Counted from the first letter of the stretch, positions 1-9,838 are shown. The stretch is DNA of 15,353 nucleotides from Acanthaster planci (GCF_001949145.1 NW_019091428.1:1237176-1252528); one strand, 5' to 3'. Notes: generated from the sequence alone by a model not told the origin. Translations and numbers: made by a program.

Positions 1-1736
1 GTAGTTGTACACACAGAAAATTTCTGTTGAAGAATTCCTCATCAACCAAAAATGGCTATTGGAAGCTGAGGAATTCAAGGTCGTTGTTTTCATTTAACCC
101 AGTGTCATGTGCCTAAATTAAGGAAATTAAGGAATTCAACGTTTGTGTCTTATATGAATGTAAAGCTTTTGTTATTTAACAATAAGTTTAATTTGGCAAG
201 ATAATGTACATCAAGCGCAGCGCTTGATGTTGGTGGTAGGCAGACGTAGGTAGACAAATTGGAAGTAAGCTTCCATTTATCAGCCCGTTGAAAGAACGCT
301 GTCACTCTGAAAAATTATTGCAGTATTTTTAGTAATCGCTGTAGCTTTTAAACTCCTTTAGCATAGACAGGATTTGAAAACTGTGAAGTAAGATACAGGT
401 CTGCTCAACGCTGCAAATGCATCAATTGGAAAGGGAGGACTTGATTCTAGAAAGCTTGTGTGTGCTCAAGGGGAGCTATAAAAGTGACTCACAAGGCAGT
501 AAAAATTACGAAACTAATAGGAAATAAAGTCATTATATTTCAAGGACCATTACGGAACAGGAATTGATGAATTTATTGGAACAAATATCTGGGGCTCAGG
601 ATGTTCGAGTGTTGCAGAAAGGAAGTAATTGAAATTAACCCTGCATTTGAAAAGGAAGGAAAGACAGGCGAGACATGTTCTACAGAGAGTTGCTTTGGCA
701 ACTTTTACTGAGTAAGATTGCGTGGCAGGAATTTTTTTATGAAGTGGTAATTTTTATATTTCTGATATGGTTTGCAAAACCGGGCTGAACGGAGCAGAAC
801 TAAGCATTGTAACACAAAAAACGCGATGGGCATTTTAATGAGCCTTTACAGTTTTGCTTTTGATTTTGATTGTACTGATGTTCAAACTGTTTTGAAAAAG
901 TTTACATTGAAAATTCCGACTTTCAATTTGCATGTTTACACAGTGATTTCTTGTAGCTTTTTCTAGCTACGGAGACATTAACATGTAATATTGCTTTTTA
1001 ATTGACTCTATGTTAGTGATTGTAGAAAGTTTTGATTTTAATACACAGAGGTGTGTCGTTGTGGGTGCTGCTTACGTTAGTATAAGGGGAAAAGACATGT
1101 ATGTCTTCTGAATGGCGGTTGAATCTAACATAGTTGTCATGAGATCGTTTCCATACACCAACGCACACACTTGAACATAAGGGACGTGGAATAGACTTCT
1201 GTGTTGTTTCTTTCAGATTGTTTTATGCGCTAGGCCAAGTGAATTATTGTGGGGCCATTGTGGTACTAAACATTTTGACACGCCTTCTAATATTGATAGT
1301 GGTTGTGGATTTGTGGATTAGTGGATTGCAATGGATGTTTGTTGGAAAATCTCCACCAAAGGTCTCTGAAAACACTCGCGAAACAGAAATGATGAGGATT
1401 TCTTGCTGGCCATAGACAGTAAGAAGCAAAAAATTTTGTGCCTTTTTTTTACTAAAGCTGGCGTATTAGTTATAATTATGTAATTAGCACTGATTGGTGA
1501 GCTCTAGTGTAGCATTGTTTGCCCTATTGGCAGAGCTGTCCAACGCATGTATATGAATTGACAGGAAAATTTCGTAATTTACTAATATATTTTATGACAA
1601 TTTTGCGTATAGTAGCATTCTCCGTATTACATTTGGTGGTTTTAGACATTTGAAAATTTGAACAGTTTTATTCTCAAGAAATTCTAATGTAAGAGATCCA
1701 TTGTGTGTTACTTATACTTACGCGGTTTCCGTATAC
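1..1736. other. Non-genic AT-rich stretch
   Basis: I see no supportable gene here. The open frames are under about 70 codons and have no recognisable domain. Two notable structures are a 10-bp perfect inverted repeat (GAATTCCTCA at 32-41 and TGAGGAATTC at 67-76, 25-base spacer) and the palindrome at 208-230, listed separately. The words GGAATTC/AAGGAATTC recur around 70-140. The rest looks like ordinary intergenic or intronic animal DNA. Confidence 0.6.
208..230. repeat. Perfect 11+1+11 palindrome
   Basis: The arm ACATCAAGCGC is followed by one central base (A) and then its exact reverse complement, GCGCTTGATGT. Eleven paired bases with no mismatch are well above chance for a window of this size. 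The site could be a hairpin end of a small transposon or a dimeric protein-binding site. Nothing adjacent decides between these. Confidence 0.7.
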
Positions 1737-1974
1737 TAATGACGCATGGGCGGAGATTTCTTGTCACGTTTGGGGGATGATTTCTGAATGGTCGTCCTTG
1801 TGCAGAACGTGACCAAACACAGGGTCCAAGGTCACACTCCAATAAGAAGGCTACGGGTGCGAATAACGTCAGTGACTTGAAAGGTCACGGTGGGGGTGAT
1901 TATAATCCCCCAGTTCAAAAGGGGGAGGATGTGTATCCCCTTCCCACCCCCGGGATCTCCGCCCATGTAATGAC
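1737..1974. mobile_element. MITE-like element with terminal inverted repeats
   Basis: The 13-base arm CATGGGCGGAGAT (1745-1757) is exactly inverted as ATCTCCGCCCATG (1955-1967). Just outside these arms the heptamer TAATGAC appears on both sides (1737-1743 and 1968-1974), as a target-site duplication would, with one extra G on the left. Length is about 223 bp between arm ends and there is no coding capacity, both as expected for a non-autonomous DNA transposon. The interior contains G-run/C-run hairpin sequence around 1892-1912, centred on the palindrome GATTATAATC, and two AAGGTCA words. The superfamily is uncertain. A 7-8 bp duplication would fit hAT-like insertion, but the ends do not match the usual hAT terminus. 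Confidence 0.6.
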
Positions 1975-3769
1975 AGAATTCCCATGGAATTCCTTCAGGT
2001 GTTTATTTTTACTGCTGTTCTTTTGTGTGATACCCAGAGTTCAAAGCTTTGCCAACCTATTTGGATAATGTTACATTTAAGATCTCGTAATTGTGAACAA
2101 ATAATACATACTTTAAAGGCATTTTTGATGGGAAGGTTTCCATTTCAACCTGGTCTTGCAACGAAGTATCGTGACGTATGTAAATACCGCGGATATGTTT
2201 TTTTCCCCGAGAATTCTAGAATAGAGCTAGCAATTGCATTGCCTACATTGCTGTTTAGTCAGCAAAGGTATTGCATAGTTTGTTTGATGCTGTTATTCTG
2301 TACATAAAGCGGTATCCAAAATGAACAATTCGTATATCAGGTACACTCGGCCTGACGAAGCAATGCGGTTGTGGCAAGAATGGCGGTTTTGAATGCGCGT
2401 TGTAAATCTCAAGACCTTTAGAGGAGGGTGTGGCTGAGACTTTTTGCAAATACGTTCTGTTTAGACACTTTATTCCTTCAAGGAGGGTGGCACAATCTGG
2501 GAGAATTATAAATCGTAGAAAATAGAAGTAAACTGCTATAAACGTCACACATACATTGTGGACTCATTGGTATTGTAAGGGGAAGTAATGCTTTCCCCTG
2601 TCACGAATTGTGCTTGGCTGGAACCCTGAAAAGCGGGACTACAGTATGGTGTAACTCTAAAACCTCTGGGACTAGGACTTTTAGTCTTAGATAAAGTTGG
2701 AGATATACGATACAATTTTTGGGCACCGTGCGTGCCGCCCATTTTGGCTGGGTAAGTGTTGCACCAGCTGCCTAATAATATACGCATACCTTCAGTTTGG
2801 ATAATGAAAATATTGCGAGTGATTTTAGATTAGACTAATTAACCTAAGATTGTTACAAAAAGCGTAGTTGTACTTCGTGCCTTTGTTGTCACAGTGCGTT
2901 TTCCGTGCCAAGTTTGCGCGACATTTCTGCTGATGTCTCACTGCTATGCAAAATGACGCCCTCTTTGTTCCGGGGAGTGGATTATATGTATGACGAACCT
3001 CGTGCAGATTCTTTGTCCTGGTTGGCTGAAACATGACATCGTGGGGCCTACTTAGGCTTAGCATGAAAATTGTGTCAAAACAAAACATCTCGCTCTGGAA
3101 AGGAAGAGGAAGGATGATGAGAATTTTCCACTGGACTCGTGCACGCACAGCGTATTCAAAGGCCACACATTTTAGCATAACATAGTCACGTGTGCTCATT
3201 GCATCCTGCACCAAACGCTCTAAAAACTTGCGAGAACATGCGATGATTTCCCACCGAAGGACTGTCTTGGGTGCACCCTCCCAATTCAAGGCAAATTCTC
3301 CGCTGGGCCAAGGCGCTTAAAAACTACCCCTGTCGAGTTTCTTTTGAAAAGAGGAGTTTGCTGTGGCCCAAAAATTGTGGGATTGTGTAAGCATGGCCCA
3401 GGATCAACTTTCTAGATTCAGGGGCTCACATCCTAGGACAAAGCAGACAAAAAATGCTATATAAAAAATTGTCCGAACGGTCTGAGAAAGTGGAGGGATG
3501 TCATTTGAAAAATGGCTGCTGTCACACTTTGGAACGTTAACTTGTTTTTTTGGGGGGGAGGGGATGAGTTTTGTTCTTGATGGATAATTAAAAACTTACT
3601 GGCTTATCTTCTAAGATTTGAATATTTGAAATCTGAAGGACCAGACATCATATTGTTGTTGTGTTTTGTTTTGGGGCTCCAAACTTAAAATTTTGCTTGT
3701 CGTATGAACTTGGTGACCTGGTTTGGTGCATGTCTTTCACATATAAGCTGTTAAACTTTCCTAGAAAAT
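1975..3769. other. Non-genic stretch
   Basis: No gene is supported. The best + strand frame (1984-2307, 107 codons) begins with a hydrophobic leader-like segment, but its body matches nothing I know; it is discussed under findings. A 154-codon minus-strand frame (2825-3289) has no ATG start and no recognisable domain. The sequence is otherwise AT-rich, with short homopolymers such as the G run near 3551. Confidence 0.5.
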
Positions 3770-4015
3770 ACACAACATTCGTCATGTGGTTTCCACCTAT
3801 GTTTTTTTTCTGGAAATACTCCATTTGATGTCGACGCAAATACGAAACAGGAAGCATATGCTCAAGATAAAAAGCGGCTTTCATGATTGTAACATGAAAA
3901 AAGTTGGTTGGGTTTCCTTTTGTTTTATTCATCTACCTTTTTTCGAGGAAGAAAATGTAATTTGATAGAGATGTAAATACGAATCAGGAAGAGCATACCA
4001 ACGAAAGCCAACTGT
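3770..4015. repeat. Degenerate tandem repeat, block 1 (2 units)
   Basis: Two diverged copies of a ~137-bp unit have their cores (TTTGAT..) at 3824 and 3961. Each core reads roughly TTTGATatagatgtAAATACGAAacAGGAAGcacatgc and is followed by a T-rich spacer with the word TTTTATTCAT. The same unit recurs at 5263, 5408 and 5543. On the minus strand, cores from both blocks keep one reading frame over a short RI-x-I-x-IK segment. This may be a relic of a duplicated exon or pure coincidence. A non-coding minisatellite is the simplest reading. Confidence 0.6.
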
Positions 4016-5204
4016 GACCAAACACATTGAGCGCACTCTGGAATAACTGAAGGCCCCAGTGCCCCTGCCAAGTATTCTATTTGCGCCACTGCTTTAATGT
4101 GTTCAGAAATGAAATTGTATTAAAGGGATGTTGGTGCAAGGGTAGAAAGCTCGATAGCAGGCTGACCAGACTTTTAGGCTTTATAGTTGTGGACAAAACG
4201 CAGGATTTGCAATATATTTTCTTGATATGTAGCTCTTATGAACGTAGAGCGGAGTTGCTCCCATGGGGATCCAATTTTTTCTGATTATATATTAAATTAA
4301 AAATTAAAAAAATTTTTCGGCCAAATGCAAAAACCTCCTGTTAATTTGTCTCTCTGTGGATGCTGAACAGCCTAGTTTAGTCACCTTTAACATGGGGACT
4401 TCCCCTGAGCTGAGTAATTCTTTTCCCAGAGCCTGCCTCCAGCCAAGTCCCATGGGGATTGTATGTAAATATCTGAGCCACGTGCTGATAATGGTTATTG
4501 ACAAACCAAGTGCCTGGGCAAGCCTGGGCCTGTCTTATATCAATGGTCAGTCTCTCTGATGTGTCTTCGAGCTGTTTAAACAGCTGAGCAGTTTCACTGC
4601 TTTGGGGGGTGTCCAATTTTTGTTGATTGTGGTGGGACCCCCCCTTTGACTTGAAATAAGGTACCGTGACCATACTCTGACCTTTATTTTGTGCGGGTTT
4701 TTTACTTGTAGGCACTTTGGGACACCCTCTGATCAATTTAAATGCCAGTAGAAGGGAATGTGGATTTGGGAAGAGGGTTATAAGGACAGGATCTCAATTG
4801 TATCATGTCCGAGCATTAACCCTAAAAAGTAGGTCCTGTGCAGCCGAGAGATAAAATAGCTAGGTGGGTGCAGTAGTCAGGCCGGACCCAACCCCTCCTA
4901 GCTGGTCTCTATAATCTCTACAGCTTGGTATAAGACGTGAGAGGCCCAATAATGTTTAACGCCTGTGCTCTCAGGCCTGTGTTTGGTCAAAAAGAACGCC
5001 ATATTTTCCCTTGATCCCTGGCCTCTGTAACTTGGGTTTTGGTGTAGCCATTCCCCAGTCCTTAGGGGCGCATATGGAGGTGTACTATGTGACCTCATTG
5101 CCAGTTCATACATTTTTGCGTATGATACAATTATGACCATTCCGAATGACAAGTGTATGAAGTTAGAATCGAAATAATCATGCCTGTCGTTTGAACATGA
5201 AAAC
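4016..5204. other. Insert between repeat blocks, no gene supported
   Basis: This ~1.2 kb separates the two blocks of the 140-bp repeat and contains no recognisable unit, so it may be a later insertion. It includes a perfect 16-bp palindrome at 4570-4585 (AGCTGTTT / AAACAGCT), an AT-only stretch near 4285-4315, and the word TCCCATGGGGAT twice (4259 and 4449). Minus-strand frames at 4377-4736 (TTG start) and 4898-5317 are open, but they show no domain or codon pattern I can trust. Confidence 0.5.
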
Positions 5205-5640
5205 ATGGTTTTTTCTCCGTTGGTTTTAAAATATTTTTGGCTGTTTTCCTTTCCTTGTGAACTTTGATATAAGCAAATATAAATCAGGACACATGTGCCA
5301 AAGATTACCAGCGGCATTCATCGTTTTTACCTCAAAAAAATTTATTTCGGTGTCATTGTGTTTTATTCATATACCTTTTTTTGTGTTTCTTTCCCAGAAA
5401 AACCCCATTTGATATAGATGTAAATACGAAACGGGAAGCACATGCCCAACTGCTTAACTATTTAATATGAATAAGGGTTGTTTTAGTTTCCTTGTTTAGA
5501 ATTCGTTAGTCTTTTTGGTCTTTGTTTCCGAGAAAAATTCATTTTGATATAAATGGCAATACGAATGAATACCGTAAGTACCTGCCAAAGAAAACGACGG
5601 CTTAAAATATTTTCATACGAAAAATTTATTTTCAGCAGTT
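5205..5640. repeat. Degenerate tandem repeat, block 2 (3 units)
   Basis: Three head-to-tail units have cores at 5263, 5408 and 5543 (spacings 145 and 135 bp). Each unit has the TTTGATAT core followed by AAATACGAA-like and AGCACATGCC-like words, then a pyrimidine-rich spacer containing TTTTATTCATATACC or a decayed version of it. The third unit trails off after about 5640. Identity between units is moderate, so the array is old. It is in the same orientation as block 1. Confidence 0.65.
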
Positions 5641-7525
5641 GTCTTTGTTGTTTTTCTTTCAATTTCTTTGCACAAATTCTCCTCAGTCACTTACGTCAAA
5701 TAGGCCAAACCCTTACCTGGTCTGAATGAATCCATATTACAAAGTATACATTTTAGAAAGCATGATAAGTGGGGCACCTATATTGAATAACCCAATGTGT
5801 TCGCAAAGAGTTTGCTCATATTCTGATGTTCGTCTATGGCAGTTCCAACTATGCTGCGCTGTCTGTATAACGATTCGGTAACAAAATTGTAGAGAGAATT
5901 GAGAATTAATAAATGTTGACCAATGATACGTTTTATAGAAAGCTCAGTCGTAGAATGACTATAATCAAAATCCGTAAGTCTCTTAAATTAACATTATAGT
6001 TTGGAGGAAAAATTGAGATACACAATAGCGTTTTCGCCCTGTGACCTGTTTGTATGTTCTTGTACATCAGAATTGACCAACAGAACTGGAACGAATTTTT
6101 CAGAACCAAATGACGAAATCAAAACGCTTTTTGTACTCATAAAAATCGGCAAAATATTTTCCCCCAGAACACTTTCAGTAGCGTTTTTACCTAAATGTTT
6201 TATATTAATCCCTTGTGTCTTACTTGTAAGAGTTGGTTACTTTTTAGAAAAAGAAAACGAGCTGGAAAAGAACTGGTATCTAAGCTTTTCATCTCTTCGG
6301 TTGAATATTCGATACCTTATATTGCTACAGATGAGCACACCGATTTGCTCGTTGGAGGAAAGCTCTCGATGAAGGGGTAATTAGCCATGAATCGATTCCC
6401 CAAAACTTATAATTAATCTGATTTTAATACATGTAGCAGTAAAATAATGTCAACTGTGACTTTGCTAAAAGGTATCACAGTCGGTACTTAAAAGAAGTGC
6501 GCCCCCATGTGGCACTGATCGGCCTAAAAACTCCATCTACAGCTATTAGAAGGAAGTTTTTAGTACAATGTATGTATATAGGCTCAACTCTGGGCCCTTG
6601 AATTAAGTTTACAATTATTCAAAAACTGTAGTCAAATAATAAGTTTACACATTTTTTTTTATCAGAACCTCTTATGGTATGATTACAAATTAAACTTCCT
6701 TAGTCTTGGCACTTGATTGACTGTAGGCCTCCAACAAAATAAACTCGTAGCTAGAAGTGTGCATATTCGGGCATTTGACCGGGCGGATAAGTCTCCGCTG
6801 CTCTTCGTCGAAACTTTATAACATATTAACTTGAAACCTGACACGAAAATCAATCAACCCTTATGCCCTGATGCGCGCATACAAGTGTGACGTAACGATG
6901 ATGTCACCATACAAGCGGTTTTAGTCTCAAAATTGCCGCTGCACTATCAACTATATCTCATGACTCGAGGCAAGTGGTGTTCATATTTTGAGATCTGATA
7001 AATTTTTTTAAGGGTAAATGTCTGATGGCCTATGCTTCCGGGCTTAATGAATAGTCAAAGTTCAGATACCTTTCATAATAAGGCGCCAAACAATGCACGG
7101 TCAATATATATTCCAAACAATTTTGAGATGTTAAAGTGAAAACTCGTGCTAAAAATGTTTATGTCGAGTTTTGTGTACCTTCACCACGTCGCCACGACGC
7201 CATCAGAATCAACTTAAAAGTGATTGACAATCAAAATTAAGAGAAATATTTTCAGCTACAACTTGTGAAGTGAATGACGCAGCATATTTATGTTTAGAGA
7301 TCTGGTGGAGCATAATGATTGTGTGCTACATTACTGACTGCAACAGAAAGTCACGTCTTCCAGGATAGCCAGAAGTCCCATAGCAAGAGAGACTAAAACA
7401 AACCGAAGAATTTTTCCAACCACATTACCAAAATGTTTAATAAAACGTCATGCTGAGCACTATACAAGGGTGTAGTCCTAAATTCAGGCCCCATTAAAAA
7501 CTGTGTAAAATCAGCATTGTTAGCA
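5641..7525. other. Non-genic stretch upstream of the receptor cluster
   Basis: No gene is supported. A 123-codon + strand frame (6001-6372) starts with TTG, is lysine- and phenylalanine-rich in a way AT-rich DNA produces by chance, and matches no domain I know. A CRE-like word (TGACGTAA) lies near 6889, followed by GTCAC, without other regulatory context. No repeat family or RNA gene was recognised. Confidence 0.5.
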
Positions 7526-8202
7526 TGTTTCAACTGTTCTATTCAAATCTTAAAAGAGTTATTTAGAGTGTAAGCTATAAAGGACCACATCAAATGCAAA
7601 ATGTAGTGCTTTTGGTTGTGACATACAACTGTCTTAAAATTCGGGTATTTCGTCAGCATAACTATATTCTCTGATAAAAAATCGAGCTGCAAACAGCCCC
7701 TTGTTTAATGATTTGCTGCCGCATGATGCAGAAGTTTAGTTTGAAAACTGCCTCGAGCTTTAATTGGGGCATTACAATACGGAAGGAACTTTCAGAAATG
7801 CAATCAAAATCCGACACAATCTAACATAAACTGGAAAACATTAATATTCATTAATGCCGTTGCGTACAACAAGCTCTGATCATTTGCCAATCTCAGTTTA
7901 AAAATAACATAAAGACGGCTGTGCAACCGGCTCAACTCAGTGGAGCATTGGGGGAATCCACTGCTTTTCATTGCCGACCTTATCGACGACATAACAGCAT
8001 GGTAAAATATGTTTGGTACATTAACGACACTTTGCAAGAAGAGGAGACTGTGCCAAGCAATCTCCAACTATTAGAGAGTGGACAGAATCTCACACTTTTG
8101 ATGCTAACAGGGACATTCAACAACACCTCCATCACTTGCAGTTTGCTAAGTGGCAAGGTTCGACTGACGAGGCACAGAAAAAGAGCCCTGTTACTTGTTT
8201 AC
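7526..8202 (+). repeat. Segmental duplication, copy 1
   Basis: This segment is a second copy of 9406-10743. Similarity starts near TTTCAACTGTT (7528 here, 9408 in copy 2) and is patchy at first. It becomes about 96% from ~7740 to 7910 and stays high through Ig2 to the TAC codon ending at 8202 (10743 in copy 2). Relative to copy 2 it lacks 609 bp: the sequence reads straight from the counterpart of 9842 to the counterpart of 10452. A 38-bp or so indel also separates the copies near 7705/9600. The high-identity tract suggests a recent duplication or gene conversion. Confidence 0.85.
7839..7906 (+). promoter_or_regulatory. Conserved upstream block (ATTA pair and TATA-like word), copy 1
   Basis: CATTAATATTCATTAATG (7839-7856) carries two ATTAAT words of the type bound by homeodomain proteins. 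A TATA-like TAAAAATA follows at 7899-7906. Both are kept almost unchanged in the second copy (9772-9789 and 9831-9838). Promoter function is inferred only from this conservation and from position. In this copy the coding remnant begins directly after the TATA-like word, so any promoter here would have lost its original 5' leader. Confidence 0.25.
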
Positions 8203-8900
8203 CCAAACAACGAACTCACTAAACTGACCACGTACTTATCAGATACAGTGGTCTCCCCGGCTCTAACTAGTCGACCTGGAAAACCTGAATGGACGGCTGT
8301 CCCATCCTCTACATCCTCATCCCCGGCGGACAGCAAACCCAGTTTCACCACAGGACAGTCAACGCTCTTTCCCAATCTTGTCTTGAATGGTTCCCCTTCC
8401 GTTGTCCCCGCATCACCTCGTCCCTGCTGATCCTAGCCATAACGGGATGGACGACTACCACCATCCTAGTCCTCGTCGCGGTCCTTGGATACTTCATGGT
8501 TGTCAAGGGCCGCTATCAGCGCACACCCGGAGTGAGCCATGAACCCCAGGTGACTGGAGACAAGGCTAAGGGTTCTACTGACGGCAAGGTAGACGCTACA
8601 TACATGGACTTGCTTCCGACAGAAAGTGGACGATGTTATGAACGCCGCGCCACAGGAGATGTCAAAAATTCCGCTGACGGTGGGGCAAGTGATTCTAACT
8701 TGGATCTGTTGCCCACTGGGAATGATCTCTCCTCAAGTCGTTCCAACATGAATTCCGGCCATGTCGGCACACACGGTAACCAATTGGACATTGGAGTCGT
8801 GCGCCTCGACGCATCGCGACAGGCAGTTTTATTCAAGCAAATTCGTTCAAAACAAGAGACAAATGGCGATGAACACGTTTACGAAGAGCCAGGAAATTAA
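7911..8900 (+). pseudogene. Truncated, frameshifted Ig receptor (gene 1): Ig2, stalk, TM, YxxL tail
   Basis: This is a remnant of, or partial, cell-surface Ig-superfamily receptor. The frame is open from 7855 but has no ATG before Ig2, so signal peptide and Ig1 are missing. The Ig2 domain (about 7921-8202) has the paired cysteines and tryptophan (FHC, YVWY, SITC) and NDT, NLT and NNTS glycosylation sites. It is about 90% identical in protein to Ig2 of the intact gene at 10042. A Ser/Thr/Pro-rich stalk follows until a TGA at 8428-8430. The TM helix (about 8424-8504) and tail continue one frame over to TAA at 8898. The shift lies near 8403, where GTTGT stands against GTTTGT at 13525 in the related cassette, so it is a one-base loss or a base-calling error. 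The tail carries two ~33-residue repeats. The first keeps TYMDLL (Tyr codon 8601) and the second has Asn in place of Tyr (8697). A last tyrosine lies in HVYEEP at the C-terminus. TM and tail resemble 13396-14041, not the gene at 10042. Alternatively it is an exon of a spliced gene: CAATCTCAG at 7888-7896 could be an acceptor. Confidence 0.75.
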
Positions 8901-9405
8901 TCTTGATGTAATTACAACAACTTCTATATTCTTTACATTTAGTTATCTAAAGCAGTAAAATACATAGATTTATGCATAAATACACCGACTTATTTGGAAA
9001 ACATTTGCCTGAAAGAAAGCTAGGAGCTGATCGAAACTGACGAAGATGGCCTCTCATCATAATCCGCGTTCACGGAACGTAGGTGATCAAATCGTTTATT
9101 TTTTATAGTCAAGTTTGTTTTCAGCCTCACAGAATTAACCTTAAAACCAAATATACTATTTGGGAATTTTTTTAAGAAATGTACCACAAACTGTATTATG
9201 TCAATGGCTTCTACAAAGACAACTTCCAGGCACAATGACAAAACAAAAAAATCGGGAAAAAACATTATGGCTACTCGGAACAAAAATTGCATTTTAAGGG
9301 TGTGAAGAGATTAAACTAGTTCTTGTAGTGTGATATTTTACACTTGAATCAATTCTCAAATAATCAAAAATAGTTGATGCATACGATTCCGAGTTTAAGA
9401 CGTGT
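8901..9405. other. Spacer between gene 1 and the second duplication copy
   Basis: No gene is supported. The AT-rich sequence directly after the stop has CATAAA (near 8974) and AGTAAA (near 8953), which are only weak variants of a poly(A) signal; no AATAAA is seen. A 90-codon minus-strand frame (9020-9292) has no recognisable domain. Confidence 0.5.
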
Positions 9406-9771
9406 GGTTTCAACTGTTGTCCTTAAATCTTACAACACACTTATAAAGATTGAAACTAAAGGACTGCATCAAATGCCAAAATGTCCTGCATTACTTGGAT
9501 CAATTTTTTATGGCCTACAATAGTCCTTAATTTCGGCAATTTCTTCAACAAAACTATAGATATTCGCTGATAAAAAACTGAGCCACTAACAGCTTCTGAT
9601 TTACAACACACATCAAAATTGAATTTGACAATTTAATCTAGTGATTTGCTGCCGCGCGGTGAGGAAGTTTCGTTTGAAAATTGCCTCGTATTTTAATTGG
9701 GGCATTACAATACGGAAGGAAGTTGCAGAAATGCAGTCAAAATCCGACACAATCTAACATAAACTGGAAAA

Positions 9772-9838
9772 TATTAATATTCATTAATGCCGTTGCGTAA
9801 ACAAGCTCTGATCATTTGCCAATCTCAGTTTAAAAATA
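9772..9838 (+). promoter_or_regulatory. Candidate promoter block of the intact receptor
   Basis: This is the counterpart of 7839-7906: paired ATTAAT words (9772-9789) and a TATA-like TAAAAATA (9831-9838), about 205 bp upstream of the start codon. If the TATA-like word is real, transcription would begin near 9865 and the leader would be about 175 bases with upstream ATGs. Conservation between the copies is the only support, and recent duplication alone could explain it. Confidence 0.25.

Noticed and set aside
2825-3289. 154-codon minus-strand frame
   Set aside because: It opens with TTG rather than ATG, has no domain I recognise, and its composition is consistent with a chance frame.
4377-4736. 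119-codon minus-strand frame, possible transposon fragment
   Set aside because: TTG start and no transposase, reverse transcriptase or other motif. It overlaps a + strand frame of similar quality.
4898-5317. 139-codon minus-strand frame with ATG
   Set aside because: It begins inside one unit of the degenerate repeat, and that unit is in a different frame from its sister units, so the frame is unlikely to be selected.
6001-6372. 123-codon + strand frame
   Set aside because: TTG start, AT-driven composition and no domain or splice-site support.
7921-7923. Start codon for gene 1 at 7921
   Set aside because: The codon is GTG and aligns with Val141 in the middle of the intact receptor, so it is an internal codon rather than a start.
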